Shown: positions 36,466-43,922 of the stretch, piece by piece
Layout of the letters: the number at the start of each line of letters is the position of its first letter
Position numbering within the stretch: position 1 is the stretch's first letter
Source of the DNA: Planctomycetota bacterium
GTDB taxonomy: Bacteria > Planctomycetota > UBA1135 > UBA2386
Direction: 5' to 3'
Assembly: GCA_020848735.1 (NCBI GenBank)
Contig: JADLHO010000117.1
Span: 1 to 43,922, forward strand
Length of the DNA stretch: 43,922 nt
Translations under genes and position numbers: made by a program
Notes under the pieces: generated by a model
The model's input: the letters and a program-made list of their open reading frames with translations, nothing else
The model's database searches: none
Told to the model about the DNA's origin: nothing

Positions 36466-36697
36466 GGGGCGGATGCTAGCCATCCGTCCCGCGCGAACGG
36501 TCGTGCGGGCGTCGTCCCGACGGCGCGACGGACCTCCCAATCCGCGCTCGAACCGAGCGATCCGCGGCCGCGGTGATGCCGACGCGGGCTCGTTCTCCCG
36601 CGCCTGGCCGATCGGATCCGTGCCGCAAGACGACGCCCGCGGACCGTGCTCCGTGCACCGGCCCGTGACGAACTGCGCCCGGCGTGCGCGCGCTCGA

Positions 36698-37405
36698 TCA
36701 CCGCATCGCCGTCGCCCGCACGCGATGGAAGGGCAGCTCGAGCTCGCCGATCGTGCCGAAGCGCTGCGTCAGCACGAGCCGCAGGTTCTCCGTGAGTTCG
36801 GCCGAGGCGTCGCAGAGCTCGACGCAGCGCAGCGCCGCCTCGAGCGGACTCGTGAAGCGCACGACGTACGTCGTCGCCGTCGCCTCGCTGCGGCGCACGC
36901 CGCGCGCGACGAGTTCATCGGCGACGAAGCTCGGATCGACTCCCGCGAACGCCGCGAAGGCGGCCGCGTCGCCACCGGCCTGCTGCCACGCCTCGCGCAG
37001 CACGTCGCACTGTCCCAGCGCCGGCAGGTCGAACACGAGCCGTCCGCCCGGCCGCAGGTTGCGGACGCCGAGCGCGACGAGCTCGGCGACGCGCGCCGGG
37101 TCCAGGGCGGGTGGGCAGCAGATCACGACGTCGTGCATGCCGAGGCTCTCGCTCCCCCGGGCGCGGCAGGCGAGCACGCCCAGCTGCGGGTGGGTCAGCG
37201 CATCGACGGCCGCGGCGCGTTCCGCGACCGGCTCGACCACGGTCAGCGCACCGCTCTCCCCGATCCGCGCGAGGATCGCCGCGCTCTGGGCCGCGCTCCG
37301 CGCCTCGAGCTGCAGCACCCGCGCGCCGCGGCCGAGCGCCGCCGCGAGCAGGGCGCTCTCGAACCACGGTTCGAAGACGAGGGCGTGGGGGCTGGGACGC
37401 GACAT
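36698..37405 (-). CDS. Class I methyltransferase-fold protein with a lost SAM-binding loop
   Basis: A 235-residue protein with the Rossmann-like order of class I methyltransferases: strand 1 at 29-33 (RVLQL), strand 2 with acidic end at 54-58 (LTVVEP), strand 4 DVVICCPPA and strand 5 after VRNLRPGGRLVFDLPA. The glycine-rich SAM loop expected after strand 1 (DxGxGxG) reads EARSA (34-38) and lacks all glycines, so SAM binding is doubtful. The C-terminal part (about 165-235) ends with ELPFHRVRATA. It may be a structural or regulatory relative. It sits between RNase Z and the CRTAC1-like gene, all on the minus strand. Confidence 0.6.
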   Translation of the reverse strand: MSRPSPHALVFEPWFESALLAAALGRGARVLQLEARSAAQSAAILARIGESGALTVVEPVAERAAAVDALTHPQLGVLACRARGSESLGMHDVVICCPPALDPARVAELVALGVRNLRPGGRLVFDLPALGQCDVLREAWQQAGGDAAAFAAFAGVDPSFVADELVARGVRRSEATATTYVVRFTSPLEAALRCVELCDASAELTENLRLVLTQRFGTIGELELPFHRVRATAMR

Positions 37406-37485
37406 GGGGCGGCGCGCGGAGTAGACGGCGCCTCACGCGCGGAAGGAAGCGCGCGCGCGGCGCGACCGCCGTGTCGGGCCGGGAT

Positions 37486-38445
37486 TCAGGTCGACGGGTG
37501 CTCCGACCCCGTCGTGGCCGCGAGACCCTCGCCGCGCCGCGGCGGCAACGCGACCACGTCACCGTCCTCCGCGACGTGCACGTCGTCGAAGATCGCGCAC
37601 GCCTCCTCGAGGAAGGGTCCGGTCTCGCGGTAGCGCTGGCTGATGTGCGTGAGCACGAGGCGCCGGACGCCGCTCGCCTTCGCGAGCTCGGCGGCCTCGC
37701 GCGCCGTCATGTGCGCGTTCTTGTGCGCGTCCGCGACGTCGACGTGCAGGTAGGTCGACTCGCAGATGAGGAGGTCGACGTCGCGCGCGAGCTCGAAGGC
37801 GTTCGCGCAGAGCCTCGTGTCCATCACGAAGGCGACCTTCTGACCGGCGCGCAGCGTCGCGACCTCGTCGCGCCGCACGAGCTCGCCGCGCTCGTTGCGC
37901 ACGGCCCCCTCGCGCTTGAGCACCCCGACCGCCGGCCCGCGGATGCCGCGCGCGTGTGCCGCCTCGCCGTCGATGTTCCACTGGTCGGGTTCGACGAGGC
38001 GATAGCCGAAGCACTCGACCGAGTGGTCGAGCCGCAGTGCCTCGAGGTGCCAGTCGCGGGCCTCGAACGCGAGGCCGTCCTCCTCGATCGGCAGGAGCGT
38101 CAGCTTCGCGACGTCGCGGAAGATCGAGGCGCGGCGCATGCGGTCGACGAAGACCTGCCCGGAGCGCGGATAGTGCACGCGCACCGGGTGCGGGACCTCG
38201 TCGAGGGAGATGCGCTGCACGAGGCTCGCGAAGCCGAGGCAGTGATCGCCGTGGAAGTGCGTGATGCAGACGTCGCTGATGTCCGTCGCGGTCACGCCGT
38301 AGTGGATCATCTGCCGCTGCGTGCCCTCGCCCGGGTCGAAGAGCACGCCGTCGCCGTCCCAGCGCAGGAAATAGCCGTTGTGGTTGCGTCGCCGGGTGGG
38401 GACCTGCGAGGCGGTGCCGAGGACGACGAGCTCACGAACGGACAT
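37486..38445 (-). CDS. rnz: Ribonuclease Z (tRNA 3' endonuclease)
   Basis: A 319-residue metallo-beta-lactamase-fold nuclease that trims the 3' trailer of tRNA precursors. The zinc motif is H63-F-H65-G-D67-H68 (THFHGDHCLG), and the later ligands lie in DHSVECFGYRL, MDTRLC and LTHISQRY. DPGEGTQRQM at 37-46 is a strong RNase Z signature. Length fits the short bacterial form. The start at 38445 directly precedes the first beta-strand. Confidence 0.95.
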   Translation of the reverse strand: MSVRELVVLGTASQVPTRRRNHNGYFLRWDGDGVLFDPGEGTQRQMIHYGVTATDISDVCITHFHGDHCLGFASLVQRISLDEVPHPVRVHYPRSGQVFVDRMRRASIFRDVAKLTLLPIEEDGLAFEARDWHLEALRLDHSVECFGYRLVEPDQWNIDGEAAHARGIRGPAVGVLKREGAVRNERGELVRRDEVATLRAGQKVAFVMDTRLCANAFELARDVDLLICESTYLHVDVADAHKNAHMTAREAAELAKASGVRRLVLTHISQRYRETGPFLEEACAIFDDVHVAEDGDVVALPPRRGEGLAATTGSEHPST

Positions 38446-38493
38446 CGGATCGGTGGGATGCGCGGAGCGCGCGGCGGAGCATAGCGAGGGCGC

Positions 38494-39615
38494 TCAGCCG
38501 AGCTTCAGGTCGTGGAGCCCGCCCGCGTCGTCGAGCACGGCGAAGGCCGCGCGGCATCCCGTCGACACCGACCCGAACTCCGCCGCGCCGATCGCGCGCG
38601 CCGGATTCGCGGCGGCGATCGCCGCGAGCTCGGGCGCGGCGAGCCCGTTCACGAAGCGCGCGAAGCGGGTCGCGGCCTCGGTCATCGTGAGCGCGGAGCC
38701 CGCGAGCGTGCCGCGCGCGTCGCGGACGACACCGCCGCGGCTCTGCACCGCGAGCCCCGCGAGCGAGTACGCGCCGTCCGGCATTCCCGCGGCGGCGATC
38801 GCATCGGTGACGAGGATCGTGCGGGCGCTGCCGAGCACGCGCCACGCGGTGCGCAGCACCGCCGGATGCACGTGATGCCCATCGGCGATCAGGCAACAGG
38901 AGAGGCGCAGCTCGTCGAGGGCGAGACCGGTGATGCCCGGGTCGCGATGGTGGAGCGGGCTCATCGCGTTGAAGAGGTGGGTCACCAGCGTGGCACCGGC
39001 GTCCACACAGGCGTCGAACTGTCGCGTGCTCCGCGCATGGCCGAACGCGACGGCGACTCCCGCCGCGCGCAGCCGCGCGACCGCCTCGACCGCGCCCAGC
39101 AGGCCCGGGGCGAGAGTCACGAGGCGCAGCGTGCCCGCGCAGGCGTCGAGGAGCCGGCCGACGCTCTGCGCATCGGGCTCGATCAGCGCCGTCGCGTCGT
39201 GCGCCCCCGCGAGTTCGAGGAAGGGCCCTTCCAGGTGGATGCCGAGCGGCGTCGCGGCGGCCCTCGGTCCGCGCCGTCTGACCCAGCTCGCGAGTCGCGC
39301 GGCGCGCTCGACGAGGCGATCGAGCGGTGCGGTGATCAGCGTCGGGAGGAAGGCGGCCGCGCCGCCCGCGCGCACCGCGTGCGCTGCGGCGTCGAAGGCG
39401 TCGTCGTCGCCCTCGTCGAAGCCGATGCCGCCCATGCCGTTGACCTGCAGGTCGACGAAGCCCGGCAGGAGCGTCCCGGTGATCGCGCGCTCGTGCACCC
39501 GGGCCCCTGCCCCGCGCGGCTCGACGATCCAACCGTCCTCGACGCGCACGACGACGTCGTGTTCGAGGCGGCCGTCGACGACCGCATGCTGTGCGCGCAA
39601 GGTGATGCCCGACAT
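38494..39615 (-). CDS. nagA: N-acetylglucosamine-6-phosphate deacetylase
   Basis: A 373-residue amidohydrolase-superfamily enzyme that removes acetate from GlcNAc-6-phosphate in amino-sugar recycling. LLPGFVDLQVNGMGG carries the QxN variant of the HxH motif typical of NagA. Other landmarks are GIHLEGPFL (metal Glu), FGHARST, THLFNAMSPLHHRDPG, and VTDAIAAAGMPDG with the catalytic Asp. No nagB or transporter gene is present in the window. The start at 39615 is only 33 bases from the divergent start at 39649. Confidence 0.92.
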   Translation of the reverse strand: MSGITLRAQHAVVDGRLEHDVVVRVEDGWIVEPRGAGARVHERAITGTLLPGFVDLQVNGMGGIGFDEGDDDAFDAAAHAVRAGGAAAFLPTLITAPLDRLVERAARLASWVRRRGPRAAATPLGIHLEGPFLELAGAHDATALIEPDAQSVGRLLDACAGTLRLVTLAPGLLGAVEAVARLRAAGVAVAFGHARSTRQFDACVDAGATLVTHLFNAMSPLHHRDPGITGLALDELRLSCCLIADGHHVHPAVLRTAWRVLGSARTILVTDAIAAAGMPDGAYSLAGLAVQSRGGVVRDARGTLAGSALTMTEAATRFARFVNGLAAPELAAIAAANPARAIGAAEFGSVSTGCRAAFAVLDDAGGLHDLKLG

Positions 39616-39648
39616 CGAAGGCGGCGAGGCTACGATCGCCCGCCGCAC

Positions 39649-41307
39649 GTGCCAAGCCGAACGATCGTCACCCGCTGCCTCGCTCCCCTCGTGCTCGGAC
39701 CGATCGCGGCGGTGCTCGCCGCGCTGGCCGCGGAGACCTCGCTCCCGCCGGCGCCCGAGCTGCACGAGCACGACTTCCGGTTCGAACGCAAGGACGGCTC
39801 GCCGCTCGAGATCACGCCGGATCGCCCGTTGATCCTGCCCTTCGGCTTCGGCGACTTCGAGCTCTGGTTCGAGCTGGAGGCGCCCGTCGGCGGTGAGGTC
39901 GACGTCGTCGCACGGCTCGTCGAACCCACGCTGCGGGATCGCGGGCTCACGCCGTTCCACGCGCGCTTCTCGCTGTTGCGCCTCTCGACCGTGCAGGACG
40001 GCGAGCCCTTCCGCACGCGCGAGGCGGCGCTCTTCGACGACGACCCCGCAGCCGTCGTGCGCGGCGGCGTGCGCATCGCGGGCGGCCTGCCCGCGACGGT
40101 GACCTTGAGCGCGCGCGGCCGCTGCCTCGCGGCGAACGTCGCCGGCCGACGCCTGCCGACGTGGACCTGCACCGATGCGCACGGCCAGCTCGCGCTCGTC
40201 GTGCGCGGCGGCACCGCACTCGTGCACGCGATGGAGCTGCGGGGAGAGCCGCGCCCGCTGCGCCTCCTGCCGATCGGCTGGTGCGCGCTCGCCGGGCTCG
40301 GCATCGGACTGGCGAGCGCGTGGCTCGCACGGGCCCGGCCGCAGGGGCGGCCCCTGCGCCTCGCGGTGGCGTGCGCGGTGCTCGTGCTCGGCGGTGCTGC
40401 CGGCGGACGACTCGTGCTCGCGCACGTGCTCCCCGAGGCGGAGGCCGAGCCGCTCGCGATCGTCGCGACGGCGCTCGCCTTCGCGCCGCTCGCGATCGCC
40501 CTCGCGCGCCGGATCGCGCTCCCCGGGATCGCCATCGGGGTCCTCGCCGCACTCGCCGCGCTCGAGTACGCGACGCGGAGCGAAGCCCCGCGGCTGCGGC
40601 CGTTCGAGGACGCGCGGCTCACCGCGTACCTCGGCGAGGACTCGGGTCCCGCGACCTTCGACGTCCTCGTGCCGCGCATGCGCGCACGCGATGCGGCGCA
40701 CACGACCCTGGCGAGCGGCGAGCGCATCGTCTTCCTCGGCGGGGGACCGCTCTTCGAGAGCGACCCCGACCACGCGCACGGCGTGGCGCCGCTCGCCTGC
40801 GCGCGCGCCGCGCGTGCGCTGCCACCGCGCCGCTTCGACGGTGCGACCATGCCGACCGTCGCGAGTCACCTGAGCCAGCAGCTCGCGGGCTGGTCGCGCT
40901 GGTACGAAGGCGCCTTCGACGCGCGCGCGATCGTCCTCGCCCTCCCGGCCTGGGAGGCCGAGCCGCTCGTCGATCCCCACGCCGCGGCGATCCTCGCCGG
41001 CGGCGTCGCACCCGCGCCCTGGCCCCTGCGTTGCCTCGAACTGGTCGCGCGCGCGAACGCGGGGACGGTCGTGGGCGCCGACCCCGAGACCTGGTCCGCG
41101 CGGCTCGCGGACTTCGCGACGCGCTCCGCGGCGCGGGGCACCCGCGTGCTGCTCCTCGTCGACCCGGCGCTCGCGGCGCCCTACCGCGAGGTCGCCGCGC
41201 GCGTCGCGGCGCAGCACGGGCTCGCGGTGCTGGAACTCGATCCGGTGAACGATGCACTGCAGGCCGCCGAGCGCATCGGCGATGCCCTCGCCGCGCTCCT
41301 GCGCTGA
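39649..41307 (+). CDS. Membrane protein with C-terminal SGNH-like domain lacking the catalytic motif
   Basis: A 552-residue protein from a GTG start. A signal or anchor segment (about 10-28) is followed by an extracytoplasmic beta domain (about 30-200), then three to four membrane segments (about 206-300) and a C-terminal alpha/beta domain. That last domain begins ERIVFLGGGPLFESD, where SGNH hydrolases have the strand plus GDS; here GDS is replaced by G364-G365-G366. ARGTRVLLLVDPALAAPYREVAARVAAQHGLAVLELD looks like the usual SGNH middle and end, but the terminal DxxH is also missing. The alignment is by eye, so the domain call is moderate. The start was chosen because a hydrophobic N-terminus follows at once. 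Confidence 0.6.
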   Translation: MPSRTIVTRCLAPLVLGPIAAVLAALAAETSLPPAPELHEHDFRFERKDGSPLEITPDRPLILPFGFGDFELWFELEAPVGGEVDVVARLVEPTLRDRGLTPFHARFSLLRLSTVQDGEPFRTREAALFDDDPAAVVRGGVRIAGGLPATVTLSARGRCLAANVAGRRLPTWTCTDAHGQLALVVRGGTALVHAMELRGEPRPLRLLPIGWCALAGLGIGLASAWLARARPQGRPLRLAVACAVLVLGGAAGGRLVLAHVLPEAEAEPLAIVATALAFAPLAIALARRIALPGIAIGVLAALAALEYATRSEAPRLRPFEDARLTAYLGEDSGPATFDVLVPRMRARDAAHTTLASGERIVFLGGGPLFESDPDHAHGVAPLACARAARALPPRRFDGATMPTVASHLSQQLAGWSRWYEGAFDARAIVLALPAWEAEPLVDPHAAAILAGGVAPAPWPLRCLELVARANAGTVVGADPETWSARLADFATRSAARGTRVLLLVDPALAAPYREVAARVAAQHGLAVLELDPVNDALQAAERIGDALAALLR

Positions 41308-41375
41308 GAGCGCGTCGCGGCGCGGCGCCCGGGACCGCGTCGAGCCCCGCACGAGGGCGCATTGACGCGACCGAG

Positions 41376-41397
41376 ACCGGCTCGGCCATGAGCCGGT
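41376..41397. terminator. Hairpin between the membrane-protein gene and nifJ
   Basis: ACCGGCTC (41376-41383) and GAGCCGGT (41390-41397) form a perfect 8-base stem with a 6-base loop, about 70 bases after the stop at 41307. It may terminate the upstream gene or be part of the nifJ leader. No T-tract follows. Confidence 0.5.
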
Positions 41398-41490
41398 GGA
41401 GTCGACGTGGCGCACGCGCCGTCTCGGCGACCGGCAGCTCCTGCCGCCGCCGACCGGGTGCCGGAGATGCGAAGACGTGCAGTTCCCCGC

Positions 41491-41566
41491 GTTCCGGAAG
41501 GAACCTGCGCCGCTTCGAAAGAAGCGACGCTCCTCGGCAATTGCCGGTCCGAACCCGTTGGGGACC
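41491..41566 (+). promoter_or_regulatory. Structured 5' leader of nifJ, with a possible ribosome-site-masking hairpin
   Basis: Four short inverted repeats follow in a row: GTTCC-GGAA-GGAAC (41491-41504); CGCTTC-GAAA-GAAGCG (41511-41526), with a GNRA-type loop; the palindrome CGGCAATTGCCG (41535-41546); and GGTCC (41546-41550) with GGACC (41562-41566), which would pair with the GGGGA ribosome binding site of nifJ. Alternative pairings between the last two are possible. This is a candidate regulatory leader, not a match to a named riboswitch. Confidence 0.42.
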
Positions 41567-41572
41567 AGCACC

Positions 41573-43922
41573 ATGTCGAGCCCGATTCTCGAAGCACCGC
41601 TCCAGACCGGTGGCACCGCCGCCGCGCGGATCACGGTGGATGGCAACGAGGCGACCGCTTCGGTCGCCTATCGCCTGAGCGACGTCGCCGCCATCTACCC
41701 GATCACGCCCTCGTCGACGATGGGCGAACTCGCGGACGAGTGGGCGAGCAAGGGCCGCGTGAATCTCTGGGGCGCCGTCCCGCGCATCGTCGAGATGCAG
41801 AGCGAAGGCGGCGCGGCGGGCACGGTGCACGGCGCCCTCACGGCGGGAGCGCTCGCGACGACCTTCACGGCGTCGCAGGGCCTGCTGCTCATGGTGCCGA
41901 ACCTCTACAAGATCGCGGGCGAGCTCACGCCGTTCGTGATCCACGTGGCCGCGCGCACGATCGCGACGCACGCGCTCTCGATCTTCGGCGACCACTCCGA
42001 CGTGATGGCCTGCCGGCAGACGGGCTTCGCGATGCTCTGCTCGGCGTCGGTGCAGGAGGCGCAGGACATGGCGCTCGTCGCGCACGCCGCGACGCTGCAC
42101 AGCCGCGTGCCCTTCCTGCACTTCTTCGACGGGTTCCGCACGAGCCACGAGGTGCAGAAGATCGTCGAGCTGCCCGACGAGGTGCTCCGCGCGATGATCG
42201 ACGAGTCGCTGGTCGCGGCGCACCGCGAGCGTGCGCTGACGCCGGATCGCCCCGTGCTGCGCGGGACCGCGCAGAATCCCGACGCCTTCTTCCAGGCCCG
42301 CGAGGCCTGCAACACGTTCCATGCGCGCTGCCCGTCGATCGTCGCCCTGCAGCTCGATCGCTTCGCGGAGCTGACCGGACGCCGCTACGGACTCGTCGAG
42401 TACCACGGTGCGCCCGACGCGGAGCGCGTGATCGTCGTGATGGGCTCGGGTGCGATCACGGCGCGCACGACGGCGCAGCACCTCGCGGCCCGCGGCGAAC
42501 GGGTCGGCGTGTTGCAGGTGCGGCTCTACCGTCCCTTCCCGGTCGATGCCTTCCTCGCCGCGCTGCCGGCCACCGTGCGGAGCATCGCGGTCCTCGATCG
42601 GACGAAGGAGCCCGGCGCCCCGGCCGAGCCGCTCTGCCTCGACGTGATCGCGGCGCTCCGCGGCGCAGGCGAACCGGCGCCGCGCGTGATCGGCGGGCGC
42701 TACGGCCTCTCGAGCAAGGAGTTCACCCCGGCGATGGTGAAGGCGGTCTTCGACGAGCTCGCGAAGCCGGCGCCGCAGGATCCCTTCACCGTCGGCATCG
42801 TCGACGACGTGACGCGGCTCTCGTTGCGGGTCGACGAGGACTTCGGCCTGCCGAAGGACGGGCTCGTCGAGTCGATCTTCTTCGGGCTCGGTGCCGACGG
42901 CACGGTCGGCGCGAACAAGAACTCGATCAAGATCATCGGCGAGGAGACGGACGAGTACGCCCAGGGCTACTTCGTCTACGACTCGAAGAAGTCGGGCGCG
43001 GTGACGATCTCGCACCTTCGCTTCTCCCCACAGCCGATCGAGGCGCCGTATCTCGTCACGCGGGCCTCGTTCGTGGCCTGTCATCAGTTCGCGTTCCTCG
43101 ACCGCTACGACGTGCTCGCCTGTGCGGCGCCGGGCGCGACCGTTCTGCTGAATGCGCCACACGCGCCGGACGCGGTCTGGGACGCGCTGCCGAAGGAGAT
43201 GCAGGAGCAGCTCATCGAGAAGCGACTCACGCTGCATGCGATCGACGCCAACGCCGTCGCGAAGGAGGTCGGGCTCGGCGCTCGCATCAACACGATCATG
43301 CAGACCTGCTTCTTCGCGCTCTCCGGCGTGCTGCCGCGCGCGGAGGCGATCGAGTGCATCAAGCGCTCGATCCGGAAGAGCTACGGCAAGAAGGGTGATC
43401 TGGTCGTGCGGAAGAACGAGGAGGTCGTGGACCGGGCGCTCGATCACCTGCACGAGGTCCCGATCCCCATGAAGGTGACGGCGACGCGCACGCGGCCGCC
43501 GATCCTCGCGAAGGGCGCGCCCGACTTCGTGCAGCGCGTGACCGCGGTGCTCATGGCGGGGCATGGCGACCGCCTGCCGGTCTCCGCCTTCCCCGTCGAT
43601 GGCACCTGGCCGACCGACACGGCGCGCTGGGAGAAGCGCGCGATCGCGAACGAGGTGCCGATCTGGGATCCGTCGATCTGCATCCAGTGCAACAAGTGCG
43701 CGATGGTGTGCCCGCACGCCGCGATCCGCGCCAAGGTCTACGAGCCGCAGGCGCTCGCGTTCGCGCCGGCGGGCTTCCGCTCGCATGCGTGGCGCGGCGA
43801 CGAGTTCCCCGGCGCCTCGTTCACGATCCAGGTCGCACCCGAGGACTGCACCGGTTGCAGCCTCTGCACGCAGGTCTGCCCCGCGAAGGACAAGTCGAAT
43901 CCCCGCCACAAGGCCATCGACA
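41573..43922 (+). CDS. nifJ: Pyruvate:ferredoxin (flavodoxin) oxidoreductase, 3' end outside window
   Basis: The first 783 residues of an enzyme of about 1200 that converts pyruvate and CoA to acetyl-CoA and CO2 with reduction of ferredoxin or flavodoxin. The N-terminal domain has YPITPSSTMGELADEW and EGGAAGTVHGAL. A transketolase-like domain II (VIVVMGSGAI) and the POR/EKR-type domain follow. The ferredoxin domain has two [4Fe-4S] motifs: C703, C706, C709, C713 and C759, C762, C765, C769. The thiamine diphosphate domain lies beyond the window. The order is that of the single-chain homodimeric type. The start at 41573 has a GGGGA ribosome site. It suggests an anaerobic or microaerobic metabolic capacity. 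Confidence 0.96.
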   Translation, partial: MSSPILEAPLQTGGTAAARITVDGNEATASVAYRLSDVAAIYPITPSSTMGELADEWASKGRVNLWGAVPRIVEMQSEGGAAGTVHGALTAGALATTFTASQGLLLMVPNLYKIAGELTPFVIHVAARTIATHALSIFGDHSDVMACRQTGFAMLCSASVQEAQDMALVAHAATLHSRVPFLHFFDGFRTSHEVQKIVELPDEVLRAMIDESLVAAHRERALTPDRPVLRGTAQNPDAFFQAREACNTFHARCPSIVALQLDRFAELTGRRYGLVEYHGAPDAERVIVVMGSGAITARTTAQHLAARGERVGVLQVRLYRPFPVDAFLAALPATVRSIAVLDRTKEPGAPAEPLCLDVIAALRGAGEPAPRVIGGRYGLSSKEFTPAMVKAVFDELAKPAPQDPFTVGIVDDVTRLSLRVDEDFGLPKDGLVESIFFGLGADGTVGANKNSIKIIGEETDEYAQGYFVYDSKKSGAVTISHLRFSPQPIEAPYLVTRASFVACHQFAFLDRYDVLACAAPGATVLLNAPHAPDAVWDALPKEMQEQLIEKRLTLHAIDANAVAKEVGLGARINTIMQTCFFALSGVLPRAEAIECIKRSIRKSYGKKGDLVVRKNEEVVDRALDHLHEVPIPMKVTATRTRPPILAKGAPDFVQRVTAVLMAGHGDRLPVSAFPVDGTWPTDTARWEKRAIANEVPIWDPSICIQCNKCAMVCPHAAIRAKVYEPQALAFAPAGFRSHAWRGDEFPGASFTIQVAPEDCTGCSLCTQVCPAKDKSNPRHKAID

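Noticed and set aside
37436..37455. CGCGC/GCGCG inverted repeat between the methyltransferase-fold gene and rnz
   Set aside because: Low-complexity GC alternation that can pair in many registers, expected by chance at this base composition.
40619..43909. Long minus-strand frame antisense to nifJ
   Set aside because: Low-complexity Arg/His/Glu/Val composition with no domain; nifJ motifs on the plus strand are unambiguous.

Overview
This is a 43.9 kb window of very GC-rich bacterial chromosome (about 70% G+C by eye). It is densely coded on both strands and shows no insertion sequences, phage genes, CRISPR array, rRNA or recognisable tRNA. Several features suggest a Planctomycetota-like bacterium: many exported proteins of unknown role, a giant FG-GAP/ASPIC lipoprotein, a TAT-exported Rossmann protein, an S9 peptidase with a long linker, and a secreted Ser/Thr/Ala-rich beta protein. 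This assignment is an inference from gene style only; no marker gene in the window proves it.

Layout. (1) 1-4.9 kb: the end of a PD40 propeller protein, then a minus-strand block holding an exported ferritin-like protein with a Cys-rich segment (4134-4811), a sensor histidine kinase (2812-4065), an NtrC-type response regulator (1484-2815) and an exported DUF2202 ferritin-like protein (524-1231). Both ferritin-like genes have a sigma-54 -24/-12 element of the form CGGCACG-N4-TTG. Upstream of each lies the same inverted repeat CTGCGCA-N5-TGCGCAG. This looks like a self-contained regulon, similar in logic to ZraPSR but with diiron-type four-helix proteins as output. It is the main discovery candidate here. 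(2) 5-11.6 kb: a membrane GT2 glycosyltransferase, then a plus-strand run with a fused FAD monooxygenase/old-yellow-enzyme protein (salicylyl-CoA or 2-aminobenzoyl-CoA type), a TAT-exported NAD epimerase, a lipoprotein and a polyprenol-phosphate mannosyltransferase-like enzyme. (3) 11.6-19.1 kb, minus strand: a two-domain serine-hydrolase-like protein that has lost both nucleophiles, an acyl-CoA ligase overlapping the stop of an S9 peptidase, and a ThrE exporter. (4) 19.2-28.8 kb: a cysteine-synthase-family enzyme, a secreted protein, ornithine aminotransferase diverging from an ATP-grasp ligase, a HEAT/VWA protein diverging from L-serine dehydratase, a DUF4384-like protein and a small membrane protein. 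(5) 28.8-39.6 kb, minus strand: SDR, TSUP permease, malate dehydrogenase, Dabb and DUF2203 proteins, a 1248-residue tandem CRTAC1-like lipoprotein, a methyltransferase-fold protein, RNase Z and NagA. (6) 39.6 kb to the end: a membrane protein with a degenerate SGNH-like domain and the 5' two-thirds of pyruvate:ferredoxin oxidoreductase (nifJ), which has a structured leader.

How the genes work together. The central metabolism genes (mdh, sdaA, rocD, nagA, nifJ, cysteine-synthase-like) are mostly single genes without pathway neighbours. The clear functional units are the sigma-54 two-component ferritin-like module, the ligase/peptidase pair, and the flavoenzyme/epimerase pair. A recurring theme is catalytic folds without their catalytic residues: the hydrolase at 11574-13502, the methyltransferase fold at 36698-37405 and the SGNH-like domain at 39649-41307.
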